A stretch of 64,000 bases of DNA from Pseudomonadota bacterium (GTDB lineage Bacteria > Pseudomonadota > Gammaproteobacteria > Eutrophobiales > Eutrophobiaceae), in contig JABFGI010000004.1 of the NCBI GenBank assembly GCA_013112535.1, forward strand, positions 153,455 to 217,454. The letters are read 5' to 3'. Made by a program: the position numbers and the translations under genes. The notes under the pieces are model-generated. The model had not been told where the DNA came from. It made no database searches and worked only from the letters and a program-made list of their open reading frames with translations. This document shows, one piece after another, positions 46,059 through 55,748 of this stretch (its first letter is position 1; each line of letters starts with the position of its first letter).

Positions 46059-48797
46059 TTATTTATTTTTTGAATTACCCACCATATCTGCCAAACGTTG
46101 GCCGAGAACATAACTGATATTGAAATTTAATTTAGCAACAATATTCGGGAAAAATATCAGATCCTTCTGCATACGTTCATAATTAAAACGCAATGTCGAA
46201 ACATCTTCTGTTGCAATAACATCGGCTGTTCTTTCTGTTTCACGAATATAGCCAATTTCACCAAAAATTTGTCCCGGTTTTAATATTGCCAGTGAACGGG
46301 ACTCGCCATTATCCTTTCTAACAACTTCTACTTCTCCGGAAAGTATCAGGTACATATCACGTCCCACTGTATCCTGCTCAACTAAAAGAGCACCTTTTTT
46401 AAACTCATGTAATTCTGAAATTAATATTGCCTTTCGTCGTTGATAGTCAGTCATGTTTTGCAATAATGGACTGCTATCCAGTACTTCACGATCAATGGAC
46501 ATTGCCAGTATTTGATAAAGGCCAACCAGCCGAATACGGGCCATAATGATTGGTGTAATCAAAAGATTAGCAAAAATAGAAAATAGCATCGTTGCTGCGG
46601 CTAAAGCACCAAACTGGGCAACAATAGTAAAGTTTGAAAAAATTAAAACGCCAAAACCAAATGCAAGCGAAAGACTGGAAACGATAAGCGGCGTCGCTTC
46701 TTCACGGACAGCAATATTAACTGCACCAACATAATCCGAACTGCGACGACAAAGTTCATTGTAACGTGCCAGCAAATGAATCGTTCCATCTATAGCAATA
46801 CCGATTGCAATTACTGCTACCATTGCTGTTCCCGGATTTAGAGGTATCTCGAGTAAACCCATAATACCAAACATCAATGTAATCGGAATAATCGCTGGAA
46901 TTAACGCGATAAATCCACCTTTAAACGAAGTAAACATTGCAGACATAATCAGGAAAATTAATGTCAGCAAAATCACCAACGCTTTAACCTGAGCGATCAT
47001 TAAAGTTTCAGCAGCATGGTTAACCATCAGGTTCTCACTGACAATATAGGACTTCATATTCGGTCCAGTTACCGTCTTCATAACTTCTTCAAGTTCACGA
47101 ATATATTTGTTCAACGAATGTGAATCAGTTACGTTATGACGAACAACAATATTGGCGCGGCTGTAATCATGACTAACATAACTATCCAGATCACTACGAT
47201 GAAAAAACATTAAATACTGCGCAACCAGTTTTCTGGTTTCCGGCAAGGAGCCTTCAGTTCCAATATTACGAAACTCACGGTTTATAAACTTTAAATGATC
47301 AGCTAAAGAGATACTGCGATCATAAACACCCTGTTTATCCAGAAAGTTCTGTATATCTGATAATTTTTTAATATTTTTCGGATGTTGAAATGCTTTTTCC
47401 TGCTTGGACTCAAGCGTAATAAAAAATATTTTTACCCCGGCCAGATCCTCATGAATACGTTTTACATCATGTATGAGCGGGCGATCACTCTGAAAATAGG
47501 AAAGCGGGTCATTAGTGACATAAAGCTTGGAAGCATGAAAAATGAAAAACACACACAATGCGGCAGTTATAACCAGTGTCAATATAGGGAAATGATCCTG
47601 GGAATGCCTAAACAGTCGCACCAGTCGGTTTGGTAATGTACTGGTTTCTTTATCTTTAACAAGACTGGTGTTTTTATCTGAGCCAAATAAAAACAGCATT
47701 AAAGGCAGCACCAAAACGGTTATAATGCCATTAGCCAACATGGCGAAAGTTGCTGCAATTGAAAAATGTTGTATTAAACCAATATTACTAAAAAGGTTGC
47801 TGGCAAAACCTAATGCCGTCGTTGATACGGTTAACACTAAAGGTAAGCCAATATGCCTGGCCATATATTTAAGCGCTTCATACTTACTGGATTCTTTATC
47901 AGCATTCTCGTCTAATCCTCGTAAAAATGCTGCCATTAAGTGTGTATCTTCAGTCGAACCGATGACAATGATTAAAGAAGGAATCATTGCGCTTAAAATA
48001 TTTAATGGTATGCCTAGCCAGCCCAACATACCAAAAGTCCAGATAATTGTTATTAACGATGTAACCAAAGGCACTATCGCCGATAACCAGGAACGCATAA
48101 ATAAAAGAATGGATATAACTAAAATAACGGCTGACAACGGGCCCAGTATAGTAAAATCTTCATACAGACTTTGTTTTAACTCCGCATTAATTCTCGGAGG
48201 ACCAACTTGAGTGATATATTCAAACTCTGATTTTTGAATATTTAATTGTTCTTGTAATGCCTGGTAAATGAGTCGGCTAAAATTATTATGATCATCATTA
48301 TCTTCAACAGAAACAATCATCGCTGTAACATTGCCATCATTCGAAAAGAAATTACCGATATATAACGGGTTTGACAACGCACTTTGTTTCGCACTTAATG
48401 CATCTTCTATTGTCTTTGGTGCTGCACGAAGAACCGGCCGGGAAATAATTTTTCCATCAACACCATGCACTGTATGTAAACTAAATAAACCATCTACACG
48501 GGTAACACCATCAAGTTTTTCAATCGCCAGATGCAGTTGTTCAAGTCGTGTTAATTTTTCCGGCGTCCATAGATCTTTATCCTTGATATAGACAATAGTT
48601 TTATTATCTGTACCAAATTCACCCATCACTTTCTGATAGATCTGCCGTGCAGGATCTTCGGAAGGAATTAAACTATCGATACTTGTATCAACCTGAAGAC
48701 GCTGCATGCCTATAGCGGCAAATATTGTAATGAACAGTAAAAATACCGTTACAGGAATGCGATGTTTGTAACCCAGCATACATGCTTGCACTATCAT
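46059..48797 (-). CDS. RND/MMPL-family transporter with C-terminal cyclic-nucleotide-binding domain
   Basis: A 912-residue inner-membrane exporter. Residues about 1-770 form a duplicated RND unit: transmembrane helix 1, periplasmic loop (VDTSIDSLIPSEDPARQIYQ), a six-helix block with GSTEDTHLMAAFLRGLDENA, then the second loop and a second block with AIGIAIDGTIHLLARYNELC. Residues about 785-905 are a CRP-type domain: GALLVEQDTVGRDMYLILSG and FGEIGYIRETERTADVI, the phosphate-binding cassette with its Arg. This fusion suggests activity or assembly controlled by a cyclic nucleotide. It overlaps the LolA-like gene, so cargo is likely lipid. Confidence 0.9.
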   Translation of the reverse strand: MIVQACMLGYKHRIPVTVFLLFITIFAAIGMQRLQVDTSIDSLIPSEDPARQIYQKVMGEFGTDNKTIVYIKDKDLWTPEKLTRLEQLHLAIEKLDGVTRVDGLFSLHTVHGVDGKIISRPVLRAAPKTIEDALSAKQSALSNPLYIGNFFSNDGNVTAMIVSVEDNDDHNNFSRLIYQALQEQLNIQKSEFEYITQVGPPRINAELKQSLYEDFTILGPLSAVILVISILLFMRSWLSAIVPLVTSLITIIWTFGMLGWLGIPLNILSAMIPSLIIVIGSTEDTHLMAAFLRGLDENADKESSKYEALKYMARHIGLPLVLTVSTTALGFASNLFSNIGLIQHFSIAATFAMLANGIITVLVLPLMLFLFGSDKNTSLVKDKETSTLPNRLVRLFRHSQDHFPILTLVITAALCVFFIFHASKLYVTNDPLSYFQSDRPLIHDVKRIHEDLAGVKIFFITLESKQEKAFQHPKNIKKLSDIQNFLDKQGVYDRSISLADHLKFINREFRNIGTEGSLPETRKLVAQYLMFFHRSDLDSYVSHDYSRANIVVRHNVTDSHSLNKYIRELEEVMKTVTGPNMKSYIVSENLMVNHAAETLMIAQVKALVILLTLIFLIMSAMFTSFKGGFIALIPAIIPITLMFGIMGLLEIPLNPGTAMVAVIAIGIAIDGTIHLLARYNELCRRSSDYVGAVNIAVREEATPLIVSSLSLAFGFGVLIFSNFTIVAQFGALAAATMLFSIFANLLITPIIMARIRLVGLYQILAMSIDREVLDSSPLLQNMTDYQRRKAILISELHEFKKGALLVEQDTVGRDMYLILSGEVEVVRKDNGESRSLAILKPGQIFGEIGYIRETERTADVIATEDVSTLRFNYERMQKDLIFFPNIVAKLNFNISYVLGQRLADMVGNSKNK

Positions 48798-49708
48798 TAT
48801 ATCGATTCCTCAATCATTTCATCCGAGACTTCCTCTAAAGATTCCACCTCGTTTATGACTGCATCTGATTCCTCAAGCGTCTCAATATAAGGATAGTTTT
48901 CATACAACCACTCAGCAGTAAATACTTCTTCTGGCACATAGTCATGAGAAAAAACACGACGTGAAATTTTGATCAAAGATTGATGTTCCTGACGCTTATC
49001 TTCCATTAATATCATGTTGGCACGCCACATATCGCCATCAACCGCTTTTAGATCATGATGACTTTGAATACGCGTTATACGACCCTGTTTATCAAAGTGA
49101 TGTGTTAGTGTTATGTATAAATTATCCTGACGAATAAAATGTCGCCGCAAAATTTGTTGCTCTAATTCATCATCTTCGTTATAGACATCCAGTACAAAAT
49201 ATTTAATGCCATCAACATCTCTATCATCACGGCGCGCATAATAATGATCTGATAACATTTCTCCGGTTAGATTTTCTACGGAAAAATCAGTACCTAAAAA
49301 ACTATCATTGCTACCTTCGCCGGCACTTTCTATTAATCGCTCACCTAAAGCCGGCAAATAGATATACTTGCTTGTTTGTCCATCAGGATCTCGATTAGCT
49401 AATAATGCAACACCCTTAACTTCACGGGGATAATCAAATAACAATAAAAATTTAACTGAACCGTCTTCTTCTACTCTTGAAAAACGTCTGGCTTTACGAG
49501 TATCCCTGTCTCCCTGCCGGTCCAGCATAACCATAGACTGCTCTTCATAGATATAGGGAAACTGCTGATGTCGCTTTTGAACTTCTTCCATAATTTCAAC
49601 ACCACTGGTTTCACTATTAATGCTGGCCATACTTTCTTCTACGGACAGACAAGCCGCTAACAGGATTAACAAGGCAATTTGATGTTGTTGTAAAGATAGA
49701 TTCATCAT
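48797..49708 (-). CDS. outer membrane lipoprotein-sorting protein (LolA-like)
   Basis: A 303-residue periplasmic protein. Signal peptide about 1-28 (LLAACLSVEESMAS). The mature part has the half-barrel pattern of the LolA/LppX-type family (PF17131): TRKARRFSRVEEDG, KYIYLPALGERLIES and IILR-like strands, with YVPEEVFTAEWL near the end and an acidic tail. Such proteins are regularly encoded beside MMPL/RND exporters. Here the stop overlaps the exporter start by one base. It probably carries lipid between membranes. Confidence 0.88.
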   Translation of the reverse strand: MMNLSLQQHQIALLILLAACLSVEESMASINSETSGVEIMEEVQKRHQQFPYIYEEQSMVMLDRQGDRDTRKARRFSRVEEDGSVKFLLLFDYPREVKGVALLANRDPDGQTSKYIYLPALGERLIESAGEGSNDSFLGTDFSVENLTGEMLSDHYYARRDDRDVDGIKYFVLDVYNEDDELEQQILRRHFIRQDNLYITLTHHFDKQGRITRIQSHHDLKAVDGDMWRANMILMEDKRQEHQSLIKISRRVFSHDYVPEEVFTAEWLYENYPYIETLEESDAVINEVESLEEVSDEMIEESI

Positions 49709-49717
49709 TAATTATTT

Positions 49718-50332
49718 TTAATTGTTTTCCTGGGCAACAATAGTCTCGGCAATTTGTTCACTAAGCTCACCGAATAGTTGGCGCATAACAGAGATCATCT
49801 GATCATAATTATCTTTTTCAATAACTTGATCGCTATCTAACTCAGCACCAAAAACACCTAAAGATTCAGGTTGAGAAGCCTTTGAAAGTTGCCAGCGTGC
49901 AATTAACTTAACTTTGTTATCAATATCCTGCTCAAATTGTTCAATATGAATCTGCACTCGATAATCTGGACGAGAAGATGAACGGTTTAAAGGTGTACCA
50001 ACATCAATTGTTGACAGTAATATCGATAAATTTCTTGCCATACTTCGTAGTAAGTTCTTGCGTAAGTTCTCTCCCCATTGATTATCATCTGAAAACTCAA
50101 GTCGACTTTCACTACTACGTGATGCAATTTGAAAGCGTTCCAGATACTGTGGAATCTGTAAATCAATAACTTCTATACTTAACGGCCTGACTGCTTTAAT
50201 CGATGCGCCAGTGTATTCAACTGGATCCACCAGATAGTAACGTGTCGGGATAGTCGCGCCACCACCCATGCACGCACTCAATAAACTTGTCACAGATAAT
50301 ATGATTAATAACTTTAAATTCGACATACTCAT
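49718..50332 (-). CDS. pqiC: PqiC-like outer-membrane lipoprotein
   Basis: A 204-residue lipoprotein of the ABC-transport-auxiliary/DUF330 family. The lipobox is LLSAC (Cys about residue 21). Family features are TRYYLVDP, LSIEVIDLQIPQYLERFQIA and QWGENLRKNLLRSMARNLS. In E. coli PqiC sits in the outer membrane and receives the PqiB tunnel. Its start overlaps the pqiB stop by one base, and the LolA-like gene follows nine bases later. Confidence 0.92.
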   Translation of the reverse strand: MSMSNLKLLIILSVTSLLSACMGGGATIPTRYYLVDPVEYTGASIKAVRPLSIEVIDLQIPQYLERFQIASRSSESRLEFSDDNQWGENLRKNLLRSMARNLSILLSTIDVGTPLNRSSSRPDYRVQIHIEQFEQDIDNKVKLIARWQLSKASQPESLGVFGAELDSDQVIEKDNYDQMISVMRQLFGELSEQIAETIVAQENN

Positions 50333-52038
50333 TATTCTCCTTTGGCTTTCTTTTCCTTACCAAAAATCAAAGCCTGCGGATTGCGTTCCAGTGTTTCAAC
50401 CAATGAGCGAATTGAACGTGCTGTTTCTTCCAGTTCGCCCGTTAATTTAATTAAGTTATATTGCGCCGGTGAATTAGGCTCTAATATATTATTAGTTTTA
50501 TCTAGCGTAACTGTCAGGCTTTCCAATGCAATGTGACCGGCATTTATCGCTTCCTGTATATTCGAAGCATCAACTTTTTGCATAATGTTTTTGAAGTTAC
50601 TCATAGCAACCTGCATATCTTCGACTGCCTGCGGAATACCCGGAATGGTGATTAATGCATTCGCATTCTTGATCGTTGAATCAGCGCTTCTTACAGTATC
50701 AAGTATTACCGCGGTGACTTCCTCAATATCAATCGCATTAAGCTTGGCTAATAAATTTTCGGCAGAGGCAGTTATTGCACCAAAATTTGCTGTTGCCAAA
50801 GTTGGCAACTCTGGAAAGCTTGTTTCTTCACCACTAATATTAATCGGTGTATCCGGATGCATATCTAATTCGACATACAGTTGACTGGTTAACAGGCTAC
50901 CAGTTTGTAAACGGGCTCTAAGTCCACGTTCAACTAATTTATCCAGTGTTTCATAACTTGAACTCCCTTCTTCATTGCCGCGCTCAATAATTCTCTGCAG
51001 TTCTATTTCAATCAAGACCGGAATACGGAAGGTAGTGTCTTCATTATCAAATTCCAGTCGAACATCCACTACGGACCCGACTTTAATGCCCTTAAACTCT
51101 ACCGGTGCGCCGATATTCAAACCACGTACAGAGCTATTAAAAAACATCATGAATTTAAGTTTACGGGTATAAGCGTTCTCCTGAATAGATTCAAAACTGT
51201 CGTGTAATGTAAAAACCAGATTATCAATATCCGTCGAAACCTGCTCCAGTGTCTCAGGTGTATCAAACGCAATTCCACCAAAAATTATTGAACGGAGAGA
51301 CTCTGTTTGAACTTTAAAACCGTCAGCACTCATGGAAACATTAACACCGCTAACATTCCAGAAATTGGTATTGCCTCGAACTAGTTGATCAAAAGGATCT
51401 TTAATAAAAGCATGAACATAAACACTCTTGCGATCATTACCCAATTCATGACCTAAAACTTCACCGGCAAGAAGACCCTGATAATAAATCGGCGATCCGA
51501 CATCAATCGAACCAAGTTTCTGTGTTATTAAAACAATCTCAACACCTTCTTCATCTGCGTTAACAACGGGTTGTTTTTCCAAGCCAACAAAATGTCGTTG
51601 TTCAGCTCCAGGCCCCGGCTCAATTTCTATATAGGCACCCGATATTAATGTGCTTAAGCCAGAAGCACCCTGTAAACTTAGTTGTGGCTTGACTACCCAG
51701 AAACGGGTACTTCGGCGCAAAAACTTTTCCGAACCCTTATTAAATTCCGCAGTTAAAATAACGTTAGAAAAATCGTCACTAAATTTAATCTGTTCGACTG
51801 TACCAATATCAACATTCTTGTATTTAATTCTGGTCTTGCCTACTTCAATGCCTTCTGCTGTCTTGAAGCTGATACTGACCTGAGGGCCTTGATCAGAAAG
51901 GGTTTTAACAATTAGCCAGCCACCCACTAATAAAGTAACGAGAGGAATTATCCAGACTACGGATGGTCCGGATCGTTTACTAACTTTTGGGCTTGAGATT
52001 TCCATTTCCTGAATATTATTGTTCTTTTTCTCTAACAT
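50332..52038 (-). CDS. pqiB: PqiB-like MCE-domain protein
   Basis: Periplasm-spanning lipid-transport tunnel protein. An N-terminal transmembrane helix (about 25-47) is followed by three MCE/MlaD domains, seen as GIEVGKTRIKYKNVDIGTVE, GSPIYYQGLLAGEVLGHEL and GAPVEFKGIKVGSVVDVRLE, and a long helical C-terminal needle (about 420-555). Length 568 matches E. coli PqiB (546). The start overlaps pqiA by 23 bases. TTGGGAT lies just upstream of the ATG. Confidence 0.95.
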   Translation of the reverse strand: MLEKKNNNIQEMEISSPKVSKRSGPSVVWIIPLVTLLVGGWLIVKTLSDQGPQVSISFKTAEGIEVGKTRIKYKNVDIGTVEQIKFSDDFSNVILTAEFNKGSEKFLRRSTRFWVVKPQLSLQGASGLSTLISGAYIEIEPGPGAEQRHFVGLEKQPVVNADEEGVEIVLITQKLGSIDVGSPIYYQGLLAGEVLGHELGNDRKSVYVHAFIKDPFDQLVRGNTNFWNVSGVNVSMSADGFKVQTESLRSIIFGGIAFDTPETLEQVSTDIDNLVFTLHDSFESIQENAYTRKLKFMMFFNSSVRGLNIGAPVEFKGIKVGSVVDVRLEFDNEDTTFRIPVLIEIELQRIIERGNEEGSSSYETLDKLVERGLRARLQTGSLLTSQLYVELDMHPDTPINISGEETSFPELPTLATANFGAITASAENLLAKLNAIDIEEVTAVILDTVRSADSTIKNANALITIPGIPQAVEDMQVAMSNFKNIMQKVDASNIQEAINAGHIALESLTVTLDKTNNILEPNSPAQYNLIKLTGELEETARSIRSLVETLERNPQALIFGKEKKAKGE

Positions 52039-53257
52039 TATCCCAAATCAGGCGCGAATCAAAACTTTGCGCAGCAAACATTGTTATGACAACAGCTCCT
52101 GCAAAGAAAATTGCACCAATTCCGGGTCGAATTGTAGACAGGGCATCCAGACTGACTAATGCCGATAATAAACCGACCAGAAAAATATCAACCATAGACC
52201 AGGCACCTACCACCTCTGTCACACGATACAATAAGGTACGATCACGCGGTCGCCAGAGTGATTTTTTTTGTACACTGATTAATAAAAAACTAAGAATCAT
52301 GAGTTTCATCGCTGGCACAACAATACTGGCAACAAAAACTATCATCGCCAAACCCCACATGCCGGATTCGATTAAATGCAGCACACCGCTCAGGATCGTA
52401 TTTGGCTCACCTTGTCCAAAACGTATGACGGTCATAACCGGATAGATATTCGCGGGAATTAACAAAACAATGGCAGTAAGTAACAATGCCCAGGTCGTTT
52501 CTACACTGTTATTAATTCTATGATGCAGGGGAGAATGACATCGAACACAATGTTGATGATCATCAGTTTCAAGATCAAGAAAACCACAAGTGTGACAATT
52601 TAATATTTTATTATTTTTTGCTTCATCATTGTCCAAATCCAACGAAGTATGACCTGTTGTTAACCATAATTCGTGCGGATTAAAGCTGGCTCTCGCGGCT
52701 GTATAAACAACCAGCAATAAAGCCAATGCAACTAAAGCTGGGCCAAAAATCACATTAGCCAGATCCTGTAATTTAACAATACCAATCAGCACACCCAACA
52801 TAAACACACCAATCAGGCTCCATGGCAACAGGGCATTAACAAGACGATAAACCTGTCCCATACGAGGCGGCACTTTTCCTAAACATGCTGGAATCAATAA
52901 ATAAAGCATGCCGACAATCACTATCAAGGGAAACAAAATACTGGTTAGAAAAATAAGCACTCCAAGCTCGCCCATGCCCAGTTCATACATTGCCCAACCA
53001 CTGGAAAACAGAATATTCTCGACCACGCGGCCGCCAAGTTCTAACGATAAAAAAGGAAAAGTATTGGCAATAACAAAAAGAATCAGTGCTGTAATATAGA
53101 GAGCCAGACTACGGGTTAAAGAATCAGGGACATGGCGATAAAGCAGATTGCCGCAATGCAAACAATTCGCCTTCGCGCCAGCAGGAATCTGTTCATAATA
53201 ATGCAGGTGATCGCACTCATGACAGGCGATGACTTCCCCAATTAAACTATCAGCCAT
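52016..53257 (-). CDS. pqiA: PqiA-like integral membrane protein
   Basis: Inner-membrane partner of PqiB. The 413 residues contain two homologous PqiA units, each beginning with a cytoplasmic CxxC pair (CHECDHLHYY... CLHCGNLLYRHV, and CHTCGFLDL... CVRCHSPLHHR) and followed by four transmembrane helices. FPFLSLELGGRVVEN and YPVMTVIRFGQGEPN are matching conserved segments. It opens a tightly packed operon: pqiA-pqiB-pqiC-LolA-like-RND. Confidence 0.95.
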   Translation of the reverse strand: MADSLIGEVIACHECDHLHYYEQIPAGAKANCLHCGNLLYRHVPDSLTRSLALYITALILFVIANTFPFLSLELGGRVVENILFSSGWAMYELGMGELGVLIFLTSILFPLIVIVGMLYLLIPACLGKVPPRMGQVYRLVNALLPWSLIGVFMLGVLIGIVKLQDLANVIFGPALVALALLLVVYTAARASFNPHELWLTTGHTSLDLDNDEAKNNKILNCHTCGFLDLETDDHQHCVRCHSPLHHRINNSVETTWALLLTAIVLLIPANIYPVMTVIRFGQGEPNTILSGVLHLIESGMWGLAMIVFVASIVVPAMKLMILSFLLISVQKKSLWRPRDRTLLYRVTEVVGAWSMVDIFLVGLLSALVSLDALSTIRPGIGAIFFAGAVVITMFAAQSFDSRLIWDNVREKEQ

Positions 53258-53441
53258 TTTTTATTCCGAATTTAATAATTCTTATTATTGGTAATTCTGT
53301 CTTACGCAACATCCTTTGTGCATAAGAATTAACAATTATAGCTGATTACGAAATTTATTTTCCCGGAATGTCGTAAATTAACGAATTTTCCAGAAACAAA
53401 TGAACTATAAAACCTGATAAAAAAATCAGATTTTTAATAAA

Positions 53442-55067
53442 TTATTTTTTAAGTATATTTTCTGAAAGCTGTAATGCTTGCAGACGCGTTTTTGTAATGT
53501 GATTTTCGGGTAATAGTTTATCAACACCGATACTACGTATTACTTTTTCAACTGATTCACTCATGCCACACAGAATAACTGAATCATTATCTTCTTTTGC
53601 CTGAGTCACCGCTTCTTCAACCGCAAATGAGGCGCTACTGTCAATAAATGTGACATCACTAAAATCGATAATCAAAACATCCTGTTCGCGATTGTTCGTT
53701 AGTAATTGCACGATATCTTTGGTGGAGCCAAAACTCATTGGGCCTTCGATATGGAATAAGACGACATGACCATTGGCATGGTCAAATAACGATGCTTCTT
53801 CTTCTGTTAACGCATGCCAGTCACCCGCACCGCCAACAATCTTCATGCTTGCTGCTTGCGTATTCGCCATTCGCTTAACAAATAACATGCTTGCCATAAT
53901 TGTTCCCACCGCAACAGCGGTAACAAGGTCAACTAATACTGTAAGCGTTAATGTTGTTAACATGATCAACACACCGGAGCGAGGAACACGATGTAGTCGA
54001 CGGACGTACTTCCAGTCAATGATGTCATACCCCACTTTGAGCAAAATACCGGCAAGCACTGCATGCGGAATATGTTCTGCTAAACCACCTAATCCTAAAA
54101 CCATCAATAACAAAACAACAGCATGCAAGGCACCTGAAATCGGCGTGCGACCACCGGCGCGTACATTAACTACCGTACGCATGGTTGCACCGGCACCGGG
54201 AATAGCACCGAACAAACCTGCAATAATATTTCCGATACCCTGACCGACTAATTCACGATCAGATTTATGATGTGTACGCGTAACACTATCCGCGATCAGC
54301 GAGGTTAATAAAGAATCAATAGCGCCAAGAAAAGCGAGGATCAGAGAGTATTTAATAATGGCAGCAAATTCATCAACAGAAAAAATGGGTAATTGCATAC
54401 TTGGCAAACCCGTTGGAATCTCACCAATCACATTTGCCTCATTAAAAAAGAACACGCCAAATATCGTGCCAACGATTAATGCTAATAAAGGCCCGGGAAT
54501 ATAACGACTGATTTGTTTTGGAAGAAAACAAACAATAACCAGAGCAATAATGCCCAGGCTCGAAGCGTGTATTTGCATTTGTTCGATTAAGCCCGGTAGA
54601 GCCAGAACGGAATGCAAAACACCTTTTACTGATTCAGCACCAACAAGCGGAGCAAGCTGTAAAATAATAATGATACAACCGATACCACTCATAAAACCGG
54701 ATATAACAGGATAAGGAACCAAATTAATGAAACGGCCAAACTTCAACATACCAAAGAGTATTTGAAAAACACCGCCCAACATAACAACGGTAAAAGCCAT
54801 TGTCGGATTTCCCGAGAAATGCATGATTATCCCGGTCATTACTACTGTCATTGGACCTGTTGGACCAGAAACCTGCGACGGCGTACCACCGAAAACAGCG
54901 GCAAAAAAACCAACCAGGATAGCGCCATACATTCCTGCCAATGGACCAGCGCCCGACGCTACACCGAATGCGAGAGCCAAAGGTAACGCAACAACGGCAG
55001 CGGTTAAGCCGCCATAAATATCACCGCGTAAATTATCAAGGGAAAAACCGTGTATGAAGCGAGTCAT
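53442..55067 (-). CDS. SulP-family anion transporter with STAS domain
   Basis: Inner-membrane anion transporter (sulfate, bicarbonate or dicarboxylate in characterised members). The 541 residues have about 12-14 helices, with GLTAAVVALPLALAFGVASG, GPTGPMTVV and the conserved LVGQGIGNIIAGLFGAIPG. A cytoplasmic STAS domain spans about 425-535, with VLIIDFSDVTFIDSSASFAV. Bicarbonate uptake would suit a CO2-fixing cell with carbonic anhydrase, but sulfate is equally possible. It is not linked to other transport genes. Confidence 0.93.
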   Translation of the reverse strand: MTRFIHGFSLDNLRGDIYGGLTAAVVALPLALAFGVASGAGPLAGMYGAILVGFFAAVFGGTPSQVSGPTGPMTVVMTGIIMHFSGNPTMAFTVVMLGGVFQILFGMLKFGRFINLVPYPVISGFMSGIGCIIIILQLAPLVGAESVKGVLHSVLALPGLIEQMQIHASSLGIIALVIVCFLPKQISRYIPGPLLALIVGTIFGVFFFNEANVIGEIPTGLPSMQLPIFSVDEFAAIIKYSLILAFLGAIDSLLTSLIADSVTRTHHKSDRELVGQGIGNIIAGLFGAIPGAGATMRTVVNVRAGGRTPISGALHAVVLLLMVLGLGGLAEHIPHAVLAGILLKVGYDIIDWKYVRRLHRVPRSGVLIMLTTLTLTVLVDLVTAVAVGTIMASMLFVKRMANTQAASMKIVGGAGDWHALTEEEASLFDHANGHVVLFHIEGPMSFGSTKDIVQLLTNNREQDVLIIDFSDVTFIDSSASFAVEEAVTQAKEDNDSVILCGMSESVEKVIRSIGVDKLLPENHITKTRLQALQLSENILKK

Positions 55068-55124
55068 TATTATAATTATTTTTATAGATCAAAGTATGCA
55101 AAGACTACACAATATTATTGATTA

Positions 55125-55739
55125 TTAAAAATACCGGTTTATTTTTTCCAGCATAGTATCAATATTCAAATAGTCTGTTTCAATTCTAAGCTGTTGATTT
55201 TCTACATCGAGCAACAGCCCCGGAAAACGATTTAAACCTAATTGACGAGTCTGCTTTATTTCCAGCTTTAGTGCCTTATCCGTTTCGTTTGACTGAATAT
55301 CTTCTGTAAATTTATCTTTATCCAGACCAATTTCGACAGCTAATTCACACAGAGTTGAAACATCAGAAGGATTACGAGCCTGAAGATAATACGCTTGTTG
55401 TATCGCCCATATCATTTCAAGATCATATTCTTCACCCTGCTTTCTCGCGGCAACTACTGCCCGGCACGCGGGATAAGTACTTCTTCGCGGCTTACAGTCT
55501 TTCCAAAAGTCATAATTAAATTTTGTTTCCGGTACTTGCTCCTCAATCCTGCGCCAATTAGCTAGTACATAGGTACACATTTCATCCTGCATCGGTTCAT
55601 CATTATCCGCAGCTAAACCACCCAACAAAAGAATAATTTCAAGCTGATTCGGTAACCCTGCTATTAATGTTTCGAAAACCGGCCTGAATGCGTAACACCA
55701 ACTGCACATTGGATCATAGGCATAGTACAGTTTGCTCAT
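55125..55739 (-). CDS. DsbA-family protein (FrnE/HCCA-isomerase-like)
   Basis: A 204-residue cytoplasmic thioredoxin-fold protein without a signal peptide. The motif is YDPMCSWCYAFRPVF (CxxC at about residues 12-15), the FrnE-type arrangement. LLLGGLAADNDEPM and helical insert sequence follow; the cis-Pro segment reads LNRFPGLLLDV. FrnE-like proteins act as oxidoreductases in oxidative-stress defence in characterised cases. It lies ten bases after the PPi-PFK gene on the same strand. Confidence 0.9.
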   Translation of the reverse strand: MSKLYYAYDPMCSWCYAFRPVFETLIAGLPNQLEIILLLGGLAADNDEPMQDEMCTYVLANWRRIEEQVPETKFNYDFWKDCKPRRSTYPACRAVVAARKQGEEYDLEMIWAIQQAYYLQARNPSDVSTLCELAVEIGLDKDKFTEDIQSNETDKALKLEIKQTRQLGLNRFPGLLLDVENQQLRIETDYLNIDTMLEKINRYF

Positions 55740-55748
55740 AGCAGGAAA

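Noticed and set aside
53414..53436. Terminator of the SulP gene
   Set aside because: The stem CTGAT/ATCAG is only five base pairs and AT-rich; not convincing beyond chance.
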